Below are positions 7,581 to 15,213 of a DNA stretch of 64,000 bases, in pieces (the first letter of the stretch is position 1; each line of letters opens with the position of its first letter). The DNA lies in assembly GCF_021190915.1 (NCBI RefSeq), contig NZ_JAIOAP010000023.1, positions 35,503 to 99,502 on the forward strand. Direction: 5' to 3'. Origin of the DNA: Cohnella silvisoli (GTDB lineage Bacteria; Bacillota; Bacilli; Paenibacillales; Paenibacillaceae). The position numbers were made by a program, and so were the translations under genes. The notes beneath the pieces are model-generated. The model ran no database searches. It was given only the letters and a program-made list of their open reading frames with translations, and had not been told where the DNA came from.

Positions 7581-8807
7581 TCATATTAAGTCCTCCATGA
7601 GTTCATCCAAACGATCGACAGCTTCTCGTTTCTTCGGTTCTGTTATGTGAAGATAAACCCTGCGAGTAACAGCATCATTTTGGTGTCCTAGCAAACGCTG
7701 GATGGCCGGTAATTCGACGCCGGCTTCTGCCATGAGGCTTGTATAGGTGTGCCTCAAGGAATGCGGAGAGAGTACAGGAGAGAGCCCAGCGCGTTCAAGT
7801 ATGATTTTCATGTCCCTGTTCAATTCCCTCGGGGATAACGGCGTTCCAGGGAACTGTTTATGGTTTATGAATACAAACTCTGCTTTCTTGTAATAGTTTT
7901 GTAATTCGGAAAATTTATACTCCTTTCGCCAAGCTGCTTGCGAGCTGAATGCTTTGAGGGCAATCTTTCCGATATCAACCTTACGCCTCGAACTTTTTGT
8001 TTTAGGAGTCCCAAGTTTAAAATTTTCAACAGCACCTCTGAGGTGTAACGTCTTTGTAATACTAACCTTCTTGTTTACTTCGTCGATATCTGACGTTTTC
8101 AAGGCACACAGTTCTCCGATCCGAAGGCCGGTATAAGCCAGGACAGTTAATGCATGGTATATCTGAGGGTCCTCGAATGCTTTGGCCGTCCGAAGGAAAT
8201 GAGCGAGTTGTCCCTTTTCCATGAACTCAGGTAATTCTTCTTCATTTTCGAGTTCTTCAACTGTTTGTTGAAAGCCGGGCATTTTTGCTCCGAAAGTGAT
8301 GTCCTCAGAGATGATTTTCATCTGGACGGCTTCGCGAAACATCATACTCATTGCTTCGTGAATCATTCGGATTGTTTTCTGAGTATATCCCGGCTTCTTG
8401 CGGTTTGAATTTTTCACTTGTTTCATGGTCTTTAGATCATAAAGGAATGTCTGGTATTGAAGGTTGGTAATATCTTTTAACTTCATTCCGGTAAAATACC
8501 TTTTTGCTGGCTTTAGATTATCCCGTCGAACTTTTACCGTAGAATCTTTTACTATTCCGGTTGCTGCATAGGATTCAATCCATATGTCAGCCCATTCAGA
8601 TAATAGATTTTCCTTTTCCTCAATGTAGGTTCCCAGCAGCAATTTCGCTTTTATTCGGATACCTTCATCTTCGGCTTCTTTCAGGGTATCGTAGCCGATT
8701 GTTTCCTTTTGCTTGCGACGTAGCTTGCCGTTCACTTCTGCAGGTATGCTGTAGCGGAAGTAGAACTTACCATCGCGCTCACGGATGTTTTTAACCTTCT
8801 TCGCCAT
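7581..8807 (-). CDS. int: Phage tyrosine integrase
   Basis: A 408-residue site-specific recombinase with the usual three parts: an N-terminal arm-binding AP2-like domain (about 1-65), a SAM-like core-binding domain (about 70-165) and a catalytic domain. Active-site residues are visible: Arg229 in T-G-L-R-I-G-E-L, His349 and Arg352 in P-H-S-L-R-H-T, His375 in L-L-G-H-Q, and the nucleophile Tyr385 in R-V-Y-L-H. The start has a perfect AAGGAGGTG site 8-9 bases upstream. The gene ends 86 bases from the attL core and converges on the truncated cpaF. Its orientation means transcription runs toward attL. Confidence 0.96.
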   Translation of the reverse strand: MAKKVKNIRERDGKFYFRYSIPAEVNGKLRRKQKETIGYDTLKEAEDEGIRIKAKLLLGTYIEEKENLLSEWADIWIESYAATGIVKDSTVKVRRDNLKPAKRYFTGMKLKDITNLQYQTFLYDLKTMKQVKNSNRKKPGYTQKTIRMIHEAMSMMFREAVQMKIISEDITFGAKMPGFQQTVEELENEEELPEFMEKGQLAHFLRTAKAFEDPQIYHALTVLAYTGLRIGELCALKTSDIDEVNKKVSITKTLHLRGAVENFKLGTPKTKSSRRKVDIGKIALKAFSSQAAWRKEYKFSELQNYYKKAEFVFINHKQFPGTPLSPRELNRDMKIILERAGLSPVLSPHSLRHTYTSLMAEAGVELPAIQRLLGHQNDAVTRRVYLHITEPKKREAVDRLDELMEDLI

Positions 8808-8891
8808 TTAGTTTTCACCTCCTTCCAATGGGAATGTATGTTCGGTTAATGGATATAGGAAACCGCCTTGTGGCGGGATGCCCCAAGCTTG

Positions 8892-9311
8892 TCAGGAGTA
8901 AAAGTTGTACATTTCTTCCGGAATGCCACATCGACTGAGGAATGATCCAACAGACTCGCCGATATCTGGCTGTTCGTGGCCGATTAGTAGATAAATTGCA
9001 AACCGATTAGTTTGACGTTCTATTCGATCGACCGAGAATAATGTATTGCGACGAAGGAACGGTGTGTTGAGCTTCGGGTGCAGAATTCTGTGGCCGAGCT
9101 CATGAGCGATTGTAAAGCGTGTTTCGAATTCACCTAACTTATTATTGACGTGGATGATGGGTATCCGATTCATGCAGGAAAAATACCCCCACGTGTTATG
9201 CCCAAGAACCTCATAAAGAACTGTGATGTTTTTCTGAGCTGCTATCGTTAGAGGATCATTGGTTTTGTATGCCTTAAGTAGGCGTTGAACTTCTAAACGA
9301 ACAAAGCCCAT
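8892..9311 (-). CDS. ImmA/IrrE-type metallopeptidase
   Basis: A 139-residue protein with the zinc-peptidase motif H-E-L-G-H (residues 70-74) within T-I-A-H-E-L-G-H-R-I-L-H-P. In ICEBs1 and related phages ImmA cleaves the cognate repressor after DNA damage or quorum signals and so triggers induction. Here it lies 15 bases downstream of the repressor gene on the same strand, the usual immR-immA arrangement, so it is the likely anti-repressor for the protein at 9327-9737. Confidence 0.88.
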   Translation of the reverse strand: MGFVRLEVQRLLKAYKTNDPLTIAAQKNITVLYEVLGHNTWGYFSCMNRIPIIHVNNKLGEFETRFTIAHELGHRILHPKLNTPFLRRNTLFSVDRIERQTNRFAIYLLIGHEQPDIGESVGSFLSRCGIPEEMYNFYS

Positions 9312-9326
9312 CCCGTGTCCTCCAAG

Positions 9327-9737
9327 CTAATTACGATATTTGTTAGGGGTGAATTTCTTTTTAGCCATTTGTCTGGACAAACGTAAAGAGTTCTCAAGAG
9401 AAATCCGAAGTAGTTCACGTTCTTCTTCATCCATCGGTTCTCCATGAAATGAAAGAGCTACATCGCTTTCTAACTCACTCATCATGGACTCTAATTTTGT
9501 CGCTATATCACGTTCTTCTCTTGGGGATAGCATTTGTTCATTCCCTTCATCTAGTAGTTCATGAACACGGATTTGTAAGGCGTCAGCTATTGTTTTTAAA
9601 GTGTCGACGCTTGGATTATACCGGTCCGCTTCTAAATCAGCCAAATATGAACGGGAGAGCGTAGCCTTTTCGGCTAACTCGTGTTGAGTAAGCTTTCTTT
9701 GTTTGCGATACATTTTAACATTCTTTCCTATAGACAT
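9327..9737 (-). CDS. XRE-family phage repressor (CI/ImmR-like)
   Basis: A 136-residue protein with an N-terminal HTH (K-L-T-Q-H-E-L-A-E-K-A-T-L-S-R-S-Y-L, then L-E-A-D-R-Y-N-P-S-V-D-T-L) and an acidic helical C-terminal part for dimer formation and probably ImmA recognition. It is divergent from the Cro-like gene at 9969. Its own promoter overlaps one of the repeated GTCG...TACAAG boxes, so autoregulation is expected. Confidence 0.88.
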   Translation of the reverse strand: MSIGKNVKMYRKQRKLTQHELAEKATLSRSYLADLEADRYNPSVDTLKTIADALQIRVHELLDEGNEQMLSPREERDIATKLESMMSELESDVALSFHGEPMDEEERELLRISLENSLRLSRQMAKKKFTPNKYRN

Positions 9738-9756
9738 TGCGGCTTTCCCTCCGATT

Positions 9757-9941
9757 GTCGGATAAACCGACTTATTGATTCGATTATATTTGTATTATGT
9801 CGGCTTTACAAGTTCTTAAATGACGGAAATACAAGTATTATTAAGCATAAAGTCGTGAATACAAGATATAATGCCATCTTTGCACCTAAATGCTTGAAAA
9901 TGGTCTATTTTGCTAATTTACAAAAATGTCGTGATTACTGT
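9757..9941. promoter_or_regulatory. Lysis/lysogeny operator array
   Basis: Five related boxes occur between the divergent repressor and Cro-like genes: GTCGGATAAACCGAC (9757-9771, itself an inverted repeat), GTCGGCTTTACAAG (9799-9812), GACGGAAATACAAG (9822-9835), GTCGTGAATACAAG (9852-9865) and GTCGTGATTACTGT (9928-9941). The shared pattern is about G-W-C-G-K-N3-T-A-C-A-A-G. The second overlaps the repressor -35 and the fifth lies within the spacer of the rightward promoter, as operators should. Confidence 0.72.
9783..9811 (-). promoter_or_regulatory. Repressor promoter (leftward)
   Basis: Read on the minus strand: TTGTAA (complement of 9806-9811), 17 bases, TATAAT (complement of 9783-9788). 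The -35 overlaps the box at 9799-9812. Confidence 0.72.
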
Positions 9942-9946
9942 ACATT
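9917..9946 (+). promoter_or_regulatory. Early rightward promoter
   Basis: TTTACA (9917-9922), 18 bases, TACATT (9941-9946), just upstream of the Cro-like gene. The operator-like box 9928-9941 fills the spacer, so a bound repressor would block it. Confidence 0.55.
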
Positions 9947-9968
9947 TTAAGTGCTGGAGGTGATAAGA

Positions 9969-10196
9969 GTGATTGATAAAAAAGCATTGGGTGCAGTTAT
10001 CAAAGGCAAGAGAAAAGCTATGAAAAAAAGACAGAACGAAGTTTCATCAGAAACAAAATTGTCTCGTAATTATATTTCTGATATTGAAAATGGTCGATAT
10101 GCGCCCAGTATTGATGCTTTATCGAGATTGGGTGTCTGTTTGGAACTTGATTTAAATATGCTTAAAATGACGGAAATACAAGTTGCGGACAAATAA
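9969..10196 (+). CDS. Small XRE-family Cro-like regulator
   Basis: Start chosen at GTG 9969, six bases after GGAGGTG; the longer frame from 9951 would contain the ribosome binding site. The 75-residue product is almost entirely an HTH: K-R-Q-N-E-V-S-S-E-T-K-L-S-R-N-Y-I-S-D-I-E-N-G-R-Y-A-P-S-I-D-A-L. It faces the repressor gene. Near its 3' end (10165-10183) the coding sequence carries a 19-bp perfect copy of the operator-like box from 9818-9836, so the gene itself may hold a binding site acting on the next gene. Confidence 0.8.
   Translation: MIDKKALGAVIKGKRKAMKKRQNEVSSETKLSRNYISDIENGRYAPSIDALSRLGVCLELDLNMLKMTEIQVADK
10165..10183 (+). promoter_or_regulatory. Perfect second copy of an operator-like box inside the cro-like gene
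   Basis: AAATGACGGAAATACAAGT is identical to 9818-9836. It lies about 60 bases upstream of the excisionase-like start at 10245. Confidence 0.6.
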
Positions 10197-10244
10197 TAGA
10201 AACGGATTGAACAATAATTTCTTGATAGAAAAGAGGTATCTTCA

Positions 10245-10463
10245 ATGACAACATACGAATTACGGGACAACCTTTCCGTCCCAGAGGCTGCGGCATACCT
10301 CAACATGGGGGAAACCAAACTTAAGGCTGTGGTAAAGACGGGGGAACTTAAAAGCTACAAGAATGGTAGATTGCGGAGAATCAAACGGGAGTGGCTGCTA
10401 GAGTACGAAGCGAGATTGATTACCTCTTCCAATGAGCGTGAGCGGGAACAGGTAGCCCAATAG
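10245..10463 (+). CDS. Excisionase-like/MerR-type HTH protein
   Basis: A 72-residue protein: L-S-V-P-E-A-A-A-Y-L-N-M-G-E-T-K-L-K-A-V-V followed by the wing L-K-S-Y-K-N-G-R-L-R-R-I-K-R-E-W-L. This is the excisionase-family winged helix (HTH_17 type). It could be the directionality factor (Xis) for the integrase or an early regulator. It follows the Cro-like gene, with an operator-like box 60 bases upstream. Confidence 0.7.
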   Translation: MTTYELRDNLSVPEAAAYLNMGETKLKAVVKTGELKSYKNGRLRRIKREWLLEYEARLITSSNEREREQVAQ

Positions 10464-10737
10464 GAAAAGTCATTTTCAATAATACAAGAACGATAGCGTA
10501 ATCGCGAGGATTTGTAAGAACGTACTTATCCACAACTGGAAGTTATCACCGAACTTGGCGGACTACACGGACAAGGAAATCTTAAATGGACATTTTGTAA
10601 CGAAATGTATCACGATGATACAGAAGATTTTCCAGTAAGAAAAAAGCAAAATCGCTATTTTTGAGAATTGCTAATTTCAACCAAATTGGATTACTTTCAT
10701 AAGGCAGTAAGGACAAGCCTATAAGGAAGGTGAGCGA
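10464..10737 (+). other. Intergenic stretch in the early region with one DnaA box
   Basis: About 270 bases with no convincing gene. It contains a perfect DnaA box, TTATCCACA, at 10526-10534. A frame without a start codon runs from about 10485 to 10638 and may be a remnant. Confidence 0.45.
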
Positions 10738-11595
10738 GTGGACAAGCCAACAATTAACGGCAAGGTCATTATTTCAGGAATCGAGGTTCCGAATATTGCC
10801 GGAGGATTTGGTAGGGACAGGAAATCGATACTGGCGAAGACTGTTTCAGACATTCACCGTAAGGATCTAAAGCATGTGAATGAAGCTGTTAACAATAATC
10901 GCGATCGCTTCAAAAATGGTATCGATTTGATGGATGTTAAAGGTACTTCATTTGCGGTCGATTTGGTCGACAGCGGAATATTGACGCAGAATGCTTTAAA
11001 CGCTGCGAACAATGTATATCTTTTATCGGAACGAGGATACGCCAAAATACTAAAAATTTTCGATGATGACATGGCATGGGATAAATACGAAGAGATCCTT
11101 GATGGTTATTTCCGAGCAAAGGAATCAGCGAACATTGACGACTTGAGTCCGATCCTCCAATTCATGATCAAAACCGAACTCGCGCAAAAAGAATTAAAAA
11201 AAGAGGTTGCGGTGTTAAACAGTGGTTTCAACGTTTTAACCGAGAATCTAACGGCGATCCCGGATGCTTCCAAAGTTAAAGACATGGTTGCTGATTTAGC
11301 TAGATGGGCACATATCGAACATGACCAAGCTTATAACAAGATATATGACATCCTGCTTGATCAATACGGGATTGATGTTCGGCGACGAGTGAAAAATGAA
11401 CGTCAACGCATCAATGAAGAGCGCATAGCCAAGACTGGGAAACCTTTCGCTGAAAGCACTTTGAAGGGAAAGGCAACGGGGATTGATGTAATGGTTCGGA
11501 TGGGAGTGCTAGACAAGTTCCATTCGATACTAGTCGGATTGATGGCAAAGGCGAAGCGAGACAATACCCAAATACAAAGGAGAAATGATCAATGA
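10738..11595 (+). CDS. ORF6N-domain phage regulatory protein
   Basis: GTG start with GGAAGGTGAG upstream; 285 residues. The N-terminal 110 residues resemble the ORF6N domain: D-I-H-R-K-D-L-K-H-V-N-E-A-V-N-N-N-R-D-R-F, then a strand/helix unit ending in L-S-E-R-G-Y. This module is common in phage KilA-N/Ant-type DNA-binding proteins. The middle is a coiled coil (K-T-E-L-A-Q-K-E-L-K-K-E-V), and the C-terminal third is basic and helical. It is probably an antirepressor or early regulator. The stop overlaps the next start by four bases. Confidence 0.7.
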   Translation: MDKPTINGKVIISGIEVPNIAGGFGRDRKSILAKTVSDIHRKDLKHVNEAVNNNRDRFKNGIDLMDVKGTSFAVDLVDSGILTQNALNAANNVYLLSERGYAKILKIFDDDMAWDKYEEILDGYFRAKESANIDDLSPILQFMIKTELAQKELKKEVAVLNSGFNVLTENLTAIPDASKVKDMVADLARWAHIEHDQAYNKIYDILLDQYGIDVRRRVKNERQRINEERIAKTGKPFAESTLKGKATGIDVMVRMGVLDKFHSILVGLMAKAKRDNTQIQRRNDQ

Positions 11596-12287
11596 AATTC
11601 GAACCCCAAGTACCAGGTGTAACTAAAATGCTAGATTCAAATTCTGGTGAAATCGTCCATCTTTTCGAAGTCATGCAAAAGTACGGCGTGAAATGCAGCA
11701 TGGAATTTAAGCAAGACGCTTCTTTGGATCCGCTATGTGGAATAACTTTGCAATCTGTTGATCTTATTGAATACTTCGAGCGTCAAGGCGGCCCTGATGC
11801 TGTGGTTGTCGAACTGGGTGATTTAAGTTTGGGTTTTGATCTCGGCATACACTCATTCTATAAAGAGATTTCCGACTGTCAAATTCTTATTTGTATCGCA
11901 AGTGATCATTATTCCGCTTGGTTCAATAGCGACGTGATTTCTCCCGAAGGAATTGATGAAGCCAAGAACTACAAGGAAATTCATTATGGTTTGGACCCGA
12001 AAAACATTCCCTCGGATATCGAGCTTACGCCTCAAGAAGCTGCCCTTATCACTTTCATTCGCTCTATCGAATTTGAAGATGTTCTTGACGCCACGTTTGG
12101 AATTGAGCATTCGATAGAAAAAGCTAAAAATATGAGCCATGAATTGCATTCGGAAGGAAGACATTACAACGCAAGAGGATTCGAAGAGCGGGCAGAAATA
12201 TTGGAAAAGCTATCCGAACTGCTTGGGGATGCTAACGCCGATTATCGTGCCCACATTAACCCTGACATTGAGGATACAAAGCAATGA
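11592..12287 (+). CDS. Phage early protein of unknown function
   Basis: A 231-residue acidic protein, translationally coupled at both ends (ATGA-type overlaps with 10738-11595 and 12284-12517). There is no membrane segment and no motif I recognise. The C-terminal third is helical and highly charged (H-E-L-H-S-E-G-R-H-Y-N-A-R-G-F-E-E-R-A-E-I). Its operon suggests an early, host- or DNA-directed role. Confidence 0.6.
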   Translation: MKFEPQVPGVTKMLDSNSGEIVHLFEVMQKYGVKCSMEFKQDASLDPLCGITLQSVDLIEYFERQGGPDAVVVELGDLSLGFDLGIHSFYKEISDCQILICIASDHYSAWFNSDVISPEGIDEAKNYKEIHYGLDPKNIPSDIELTPQEAALITFIRSIEFEDVLDATFGIEHSIEKAKNMSHELHSEGRHYNARGFEERAEILEKLSELLGDANADYRAHINPDIEDTKQ

Positions 12288-12517
12288 TAATACAACGCTT
12301 ATTTAACCACCGCACAGTTACTAACGCCTATGATTCTCCTGACGGTCAGCGACTTGAACAGATTATGAAGGAGCACATAAAACTGGCTAAAAGTCTTATC
12401 CTTTCTCCGGGTGGCTACAGTGCCGGTGAAAAGGATTTGTTGAAGGAACGGATTGAGGAACTCCGGACGGAGAGGGAAGCCATTCTATCAAAATATGAGG
12501 AGGTAGTTACAAAGTGA
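12284..12517 (+). CDS. Small phage early protein
   Basis: 77 residues, mainly helical, ending in a probable coiled coil (L-L-K-E-R-I-E-E-L-R-T-E-R-E-A-I-L). Coupled to the preceding and following genes by 4-base overlaps. No family recognised. Confidence 0.6.
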   Translation: MIIQRLFNHRTVTNAYDSPDGQRLEQIMKEHIKLAKSLILSPGGYSAGEKDLLKERIEELRTEREAILSKYEEVVTK

Positions 12518-12654
12518 AAGCAAACGAAGCTTTGGAACTCGCAAGCGACTTGAAGGATATCGTCGTCGATTATATCGCGTTCGTTGAGCAAAAGGGCTTG
12601 AGTGAAGAATTTGAGGAATGGTACAAAAATCGTCCGGGTGCGACTAAGGAATAA
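12514..12654 (+). CDS. Very small phage protein, 46 residues
   Basis: GTG start at 12514 overlapping the upstream stop, with GAGGAGG nine bases before it. The product is acidic (E-Q-K-G-L-S-E-E-F-E-E-W-Y-K-N-R near the end). Spacing, coupling and a strong ribosome binding site argue that it is real. No known function. Confidence 0.6.
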   Translation: MKANEALELASDLKDIVVDYIAFVEQKGLSEEFEEWYKNRPGATKE

Positions 12655-12728
12655 TATTTGAATAATTTTTATCCAGTTTGACAAGAAATTCTCCCTATTC
12701 GGGATATAAGTGAGGAGGCTCGTTTCCA

Positions 12729-12920
12729 ATGAGAGATTTATCAGGAGTTGGGTTTGCTTCAGACATGAAAAACCGCTTAATTCAAACAGCATCAACGCTT
12801 TCATCCGATCAGTTTTTTACACGCGAAAAAGCTGTTGAGGAAATAATGGAAGTTGTCGAAATGCTTTGCGAATTGGAAGAGGCGGAGCTTCGCAAATATA
12901 AAAAAGGAGGCGAGTTGTAA
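12729..12920 (+). CDS. Small phage early protein, 63 residues
   Basis: Start preceded by GAGGAGG (near 12711). Helical, with an acidic C-terminal half (E-K-A-V-E-E-I-M-E-V-V-E-M-L). Followed after one base by the next gene. Function unknown. Confidence 0.6.
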   Translation: MRDLSGVGFASDMKNRLIQTASTLSSDQFFTREKAVEEIMEVVEMLCELEEAELRKYKKGGEL

Positions 12921-12921
12921 A

Positions 12922-13116
12922 ATGACTGGGGAAATCTTAAAGCTTTACACGGTAGCCGAGGAAAAAGCTGCAATCATCAAGGTGGCTTTTGACTTAACGT
13001 CTGGAGAATCTTCACCCGAAGAAGCGGCAGTTGAACTATTAAAGATTGCCAAGGGTATGCACCAGGAAGAAACCGTCCTTATCGATAACGCCATAAAAAA
13101 ATCATCCATCGCATAA
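12922..13116 (+). CDS. Small phage early protein, 64 residues
   Basis: The start at 12922 has AAAGGAGGCG upstream; the longer frame from 12853 overlaps the previous gene and that site. Helical protein with E-E-K-A-A-I-I-K-V-A-F-D-L and a second helix E-A-A-V-E-L-L-K-I-A-K. Not recognised. Confidence 0.6.
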   Translation: MTGEILKLYTVAEEKAAIIKVAFDLTSGESSPEEAAVELLKIAKGMHQEETVLIDNAIKKSSIA

Positions 13117-13247
13117 ACCTTTGGCCGGGCCGCGAGGATGATCATCTGATTCAAGCCGTAAAGGCTCTCTTATGCGAGTATTCTACATAATTTCAGTCAT
13201 TAGCACAAGAGAGACTTTGCGGACACTAAACGCGAAGGGGAACTTAC

Positions 13248-13514
13248 ATGCGAAATAATTCAATTTCAAAAATATTTGAAAGAGCTATCACGTCTGCATT
13301 TGACCATCATCTTGAATCGTCTGCACCAACGACAACGCCGCTTCAAATCAGCGTTACTGATTCAGAAGCTGAATTCATTAAATCCCTAACTCCTGAGCAA
13401 AAAAAGGCGTACAGCGCCCTTTCCTCAGATATGACGGAACATGAGACACGGAATTCGGAGCATTATTACCGCCTCGGCTTCCTTGACGGGCTGAACGCTT
13501 GGAGGGGTGTCTGA
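13248..13514 (+). CDS. Small phage early protein, 88 residues
   Basis: Preceded by AAGGGGAAC. The C-terminus reads H-Y-Y-R-L-G-F-L-D-G-L-N-A-W-R, a pattern seen again in modified form (A-F-R-L-G-I-T-E-G-L-R-L) in the next gene, so the two may be distant relatives. Stop and next start overlap (TGATG). Function unknown. Confidence 0.6.
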   Translation: MRNNSISKIFERAITSAFDHHLESSAPTTTPLQISVTDSEAEFIKSLTPEQKKAYSALSSDMTEHETRNSEHYYRLGFLDGLNAWRGV

Positions 13515-13795
13515 TGTCTCTTTTGACCAAGGGAATGAATGCAGTTATGGACGATGTCGCGAAAAAAGTAGATTTGGATCCTAGAGTTATAGATGCGGAT
13601 AAAGAGCTGAATGCCACGCTTTCCATACTTGAAAAAGTATTGGGTTATGAACTATATGTACCTGTGGAAGAAGCTATTAATGCCGCTAGATCAGCCGATA
13701 CATCGGCAGCATTTCGCCTTGGTATTACTGAGGGCCTTCGTCTCGCGAACGATGTGAGGGCGCTTCTTGGGCCTACAGGTGGTGGGGAGGTATGA
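13514..13795 (+). CDS. Small phage early protein, 93 residues
   Basis: The start at 13514 has TGGAGGGG upstream and is coupled to the previous stop. Helical; the C-terminal R-L-G-I-T-E-G-L-R-L segment resembles that of the preceding gene. The stop overlaps the next start by four bases. Not recognised. Confidence 0.6.
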   Translation: MSLLTKGMNAVMDDVAKKVDLDPRVIDADKELNATLSILEKVLGYELYVPVEEAINAARSADTSAAFRLGITEGLRLANDVRALLGPTGGGEV

Positions 13796-14112
13796 GGGAA
13801 CTTAACAGACCTAAAGGGTTCTATTCCGACCTAAACAAGCACTTTGGCAAGCGTGAATTTAAGCGCCGTACACTATATATGGAACATTGGTTAACGCATC
13901 TTTTCGATTCTCAAAAAGATATTCGATTTTATGTTCGTTGGAGGAACCATGAAGAAATCCAGAATGCGTGGCACTTCATCGGGGCAACCGACAAGTCAGA
14001 ATATGAAGATCATACACTCATTCGCTTCCTGGATTGCCCAAAAACACGATCAGATAAGGCAATTCTCCAATCAAGAATGTCGGGGCTTAAACATTTAAGT
14101 GAGATTCGATAG
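13792..14112 (+). CDS. Phage protein of unknown function, 106 residues
   Basis: A basic, aromatic-rich protein (R-F-Y-V-R-W-R-N-H-E-E) with no membrane helix. It lies directly before the replication initiator and may belong to the replication module. GGTGGGGAGG lies before its start. No family recognised. Confidence 0.55.
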   Translation: MRELNRPKGFYSDLNKHFGKREFKRRTLYMEHWLTHLFDSQKDIRFYVRWRNHEEIQNAWHFIGATDKSEYEDHTLIRFLDCPKTRSDKAILQSRMSGLKHLSEIR

Positions 14113-14123
14113 GCGGTGGAGAC

Positions 14124-14930
14124 ATGTCTAAAGGGTGGATAAAACTTCATCGTCAAATAATGGATCATCCCTTTTATTCGGAATCTCGTGTATTCAGCAG
14201 ACATGAAGCGTGGGAGTATCTGCTATTAAATGCCAATCATTCGGACAATAAAGTATTGATCGATGGGCAGTTAATCGATGTTGAAAGAGGGAGTTTTATA
14301 ACCTCAATTCGCAAATTACAAGAGCGTTGGAAGTGGAGTAATACGAAAGTTTGCCGATTTTTGGATGTACTCGAAAGCGAAGGTATGGCAACAAGAAAAA
14401 ACGACAGCAAAAAGACGCTCATAACCATTGATAAATATGGGTTTTATCAAGGTGAAGAAGATGAAGAAACGACGGAGAAACGACACGAAAACGACGGAGA
14501 AACGACACAGAAACATACAAACAAGAATGTAAAGAATTTAAAGAATGTAAAGAATGATAAAGATAGTAAAGATATATCCGCCGAAATTTTCAATTTCCGC
14601 TCTATCTACTCTCCTGAACTTTTAGAAATCATAGATTCATATTTGGAATTCATTCGCGAAACGAGAAAAGGAAAGCAAATAGCGGATACGATCGTTCACA
14701 AAATCATGCTTTATTTCAGCAAGTATTCTTCCGCTCAAGTGGAATATGCCATTAGGACGCATATGAACAACGAGAGCAAACGAAGCGCCAAAGAGGAATA
14801 CACATTCGGGATCGTTCGGAAAACGTCGGAACTTGAAGCGCAACAAAAACTTCTAACTGGAATGACTAGGAAGATATCAACGAATCAGTTCGATAGTGAA
14901 GCATTTCTAGCGAATCTCAAGGAGGAATGA
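14124..14930 (+). CDS. DnaD-like phage replication initiator
   Basis: 268 residues. The N-terminal part (G-W-I-K-L-H-R-Q-I-M-D-H-P-F-Y, then L-Q-E-R-W-K-W-S-N-T-K-V-C-R-F-L) is the winged helix typical of Gram-positive phage initiators (SPP1 G38P/DnaD-like). A low-complexity linker follows, and then a helical C-terminal part. The linker is encoded by short direct repeats (14466-14509) followed by an A-rich repeat block, which is where such genes often carry the phage origin. It is followed by a loader and a helicase gene, the SPP1 order 38-39-40. Confidence 0.8.
   Translation: MSKGWIKLHRQIMDHPFYSESRVFSRHEAWEYLLLNANHSDNKVLIDGQLIDVERGSFITSIRKLQERWKWSNTKVCRFLDVLESEGMATRKNDSKKTLITIDKYGFYQGEEDEETTEKRHENDGETTQKHTNKNVKNLKNVKNDKDSKDISAEIFNFRSIYSPELLEIIDSYLEFIRETRKGKQIADTIVHKIMLYFSKYSSAQVEYAIRTHMNNESKRSAKEEYTFGIVRKTSELEAQQKLLTGMTRKISTNQFDSEAFLANLKEE
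14466..14574 (+). repeat. Iterons and A-rich repeats, candidate phage origin
   Basis: Four units of about GAAACGACGGA/GAAACGACAC begin at 14466, 14477, 14487 and 14499; they form two tandem copies of a 21-22-base unit. From 14522 to 14574 follows a run of AAGAATGT/AAAGATA-type A+T-rich repeats suited to unwinding. All lie inside the initiator gene. Confidence 0.65.
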
Positions 14931-14934
14931 GACT

Positions 14935-15213
14935 TTGACAGAAAAGGAAGCAGGAATGTTACTTGTGACGATTCGGGATTGTGTACCGAATTATCAACCC
15001 TCACCAACAGCCCCTAAGACATGGCGGCGGATTCTTGGAAGCATGACATATTTGGAAGCTGAGAAGCACCTTGATGAACATTTCAAGGAAAGCCGGTTTG
15101 CTCCAACGCCTCACGACATAATCAGCCGATCTCGAGCGGCATTCGATCCCGATAGTATTATTCCACTTGAGCCCCCGGCAGACATGAGGGGGGGATTACC
15201 GCATGAGCGTTGA
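14935..15213 (+). CDS. G39P-like helicase loader/inhibitor
   Basis: TTG start seven bases after AAGGAGGAATGA. 92 residues: T-E-K-E-A-G-M-L-L-V-T-I-R-D-C-V-P-N-Y, K-T-W-R-R-I-L, Y-L-E-A-E-K-H-L-D-E-H-F and A-P-T-P-H-D-I. This pattern and the position between initiator and helicase fit the SPP1 G39P family, which delivers the replicative helicase and keeps it inactive until loaded. Overlaps the helicase start by 11 bases. Confidence 0.72.
   Translation: MTEKEAGMLLVTIRDCVPNYQPSPTAPKTWRRILGSMTYLEAEKHLDEHFKESRFAPTPHDIISRSRAAFDPDSIIPLEPPADMRGGLPHER

Larger units (their letters stand above)
6383..7600 (+). pseudogene. cpaF: cpaF/tadA pilus ATPase, 5' part, interrupted by the prophage
   Basis: The start is ATG 6383 (ATGA overlap, GGAGGGGGG site), not the longer frame from 6311. 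Secretion ATPases of this family power Tad/Flp pilus assembly as cytoplasmic hexamers. The Walker A G-A-T-N-T-G-K-T is at residues 254-261. The Walker-B-like stretch reads R-I-C-H-A-E-I-R-D-E-D near 325-335, where most family members have R-I-x-x-G-E-x-R. The last native codons are those of the core ATGTGTATG (7487-7495); after it 34 phage-encoded residues run to a stop at 7600. The missing C-terminus is found at 47869-48177, so the gene is split rather than decayed. The fragment keeps both ATP-site motifs but loses the C-terminal subdomain, so it should be inactive. Confidence 0.88.
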
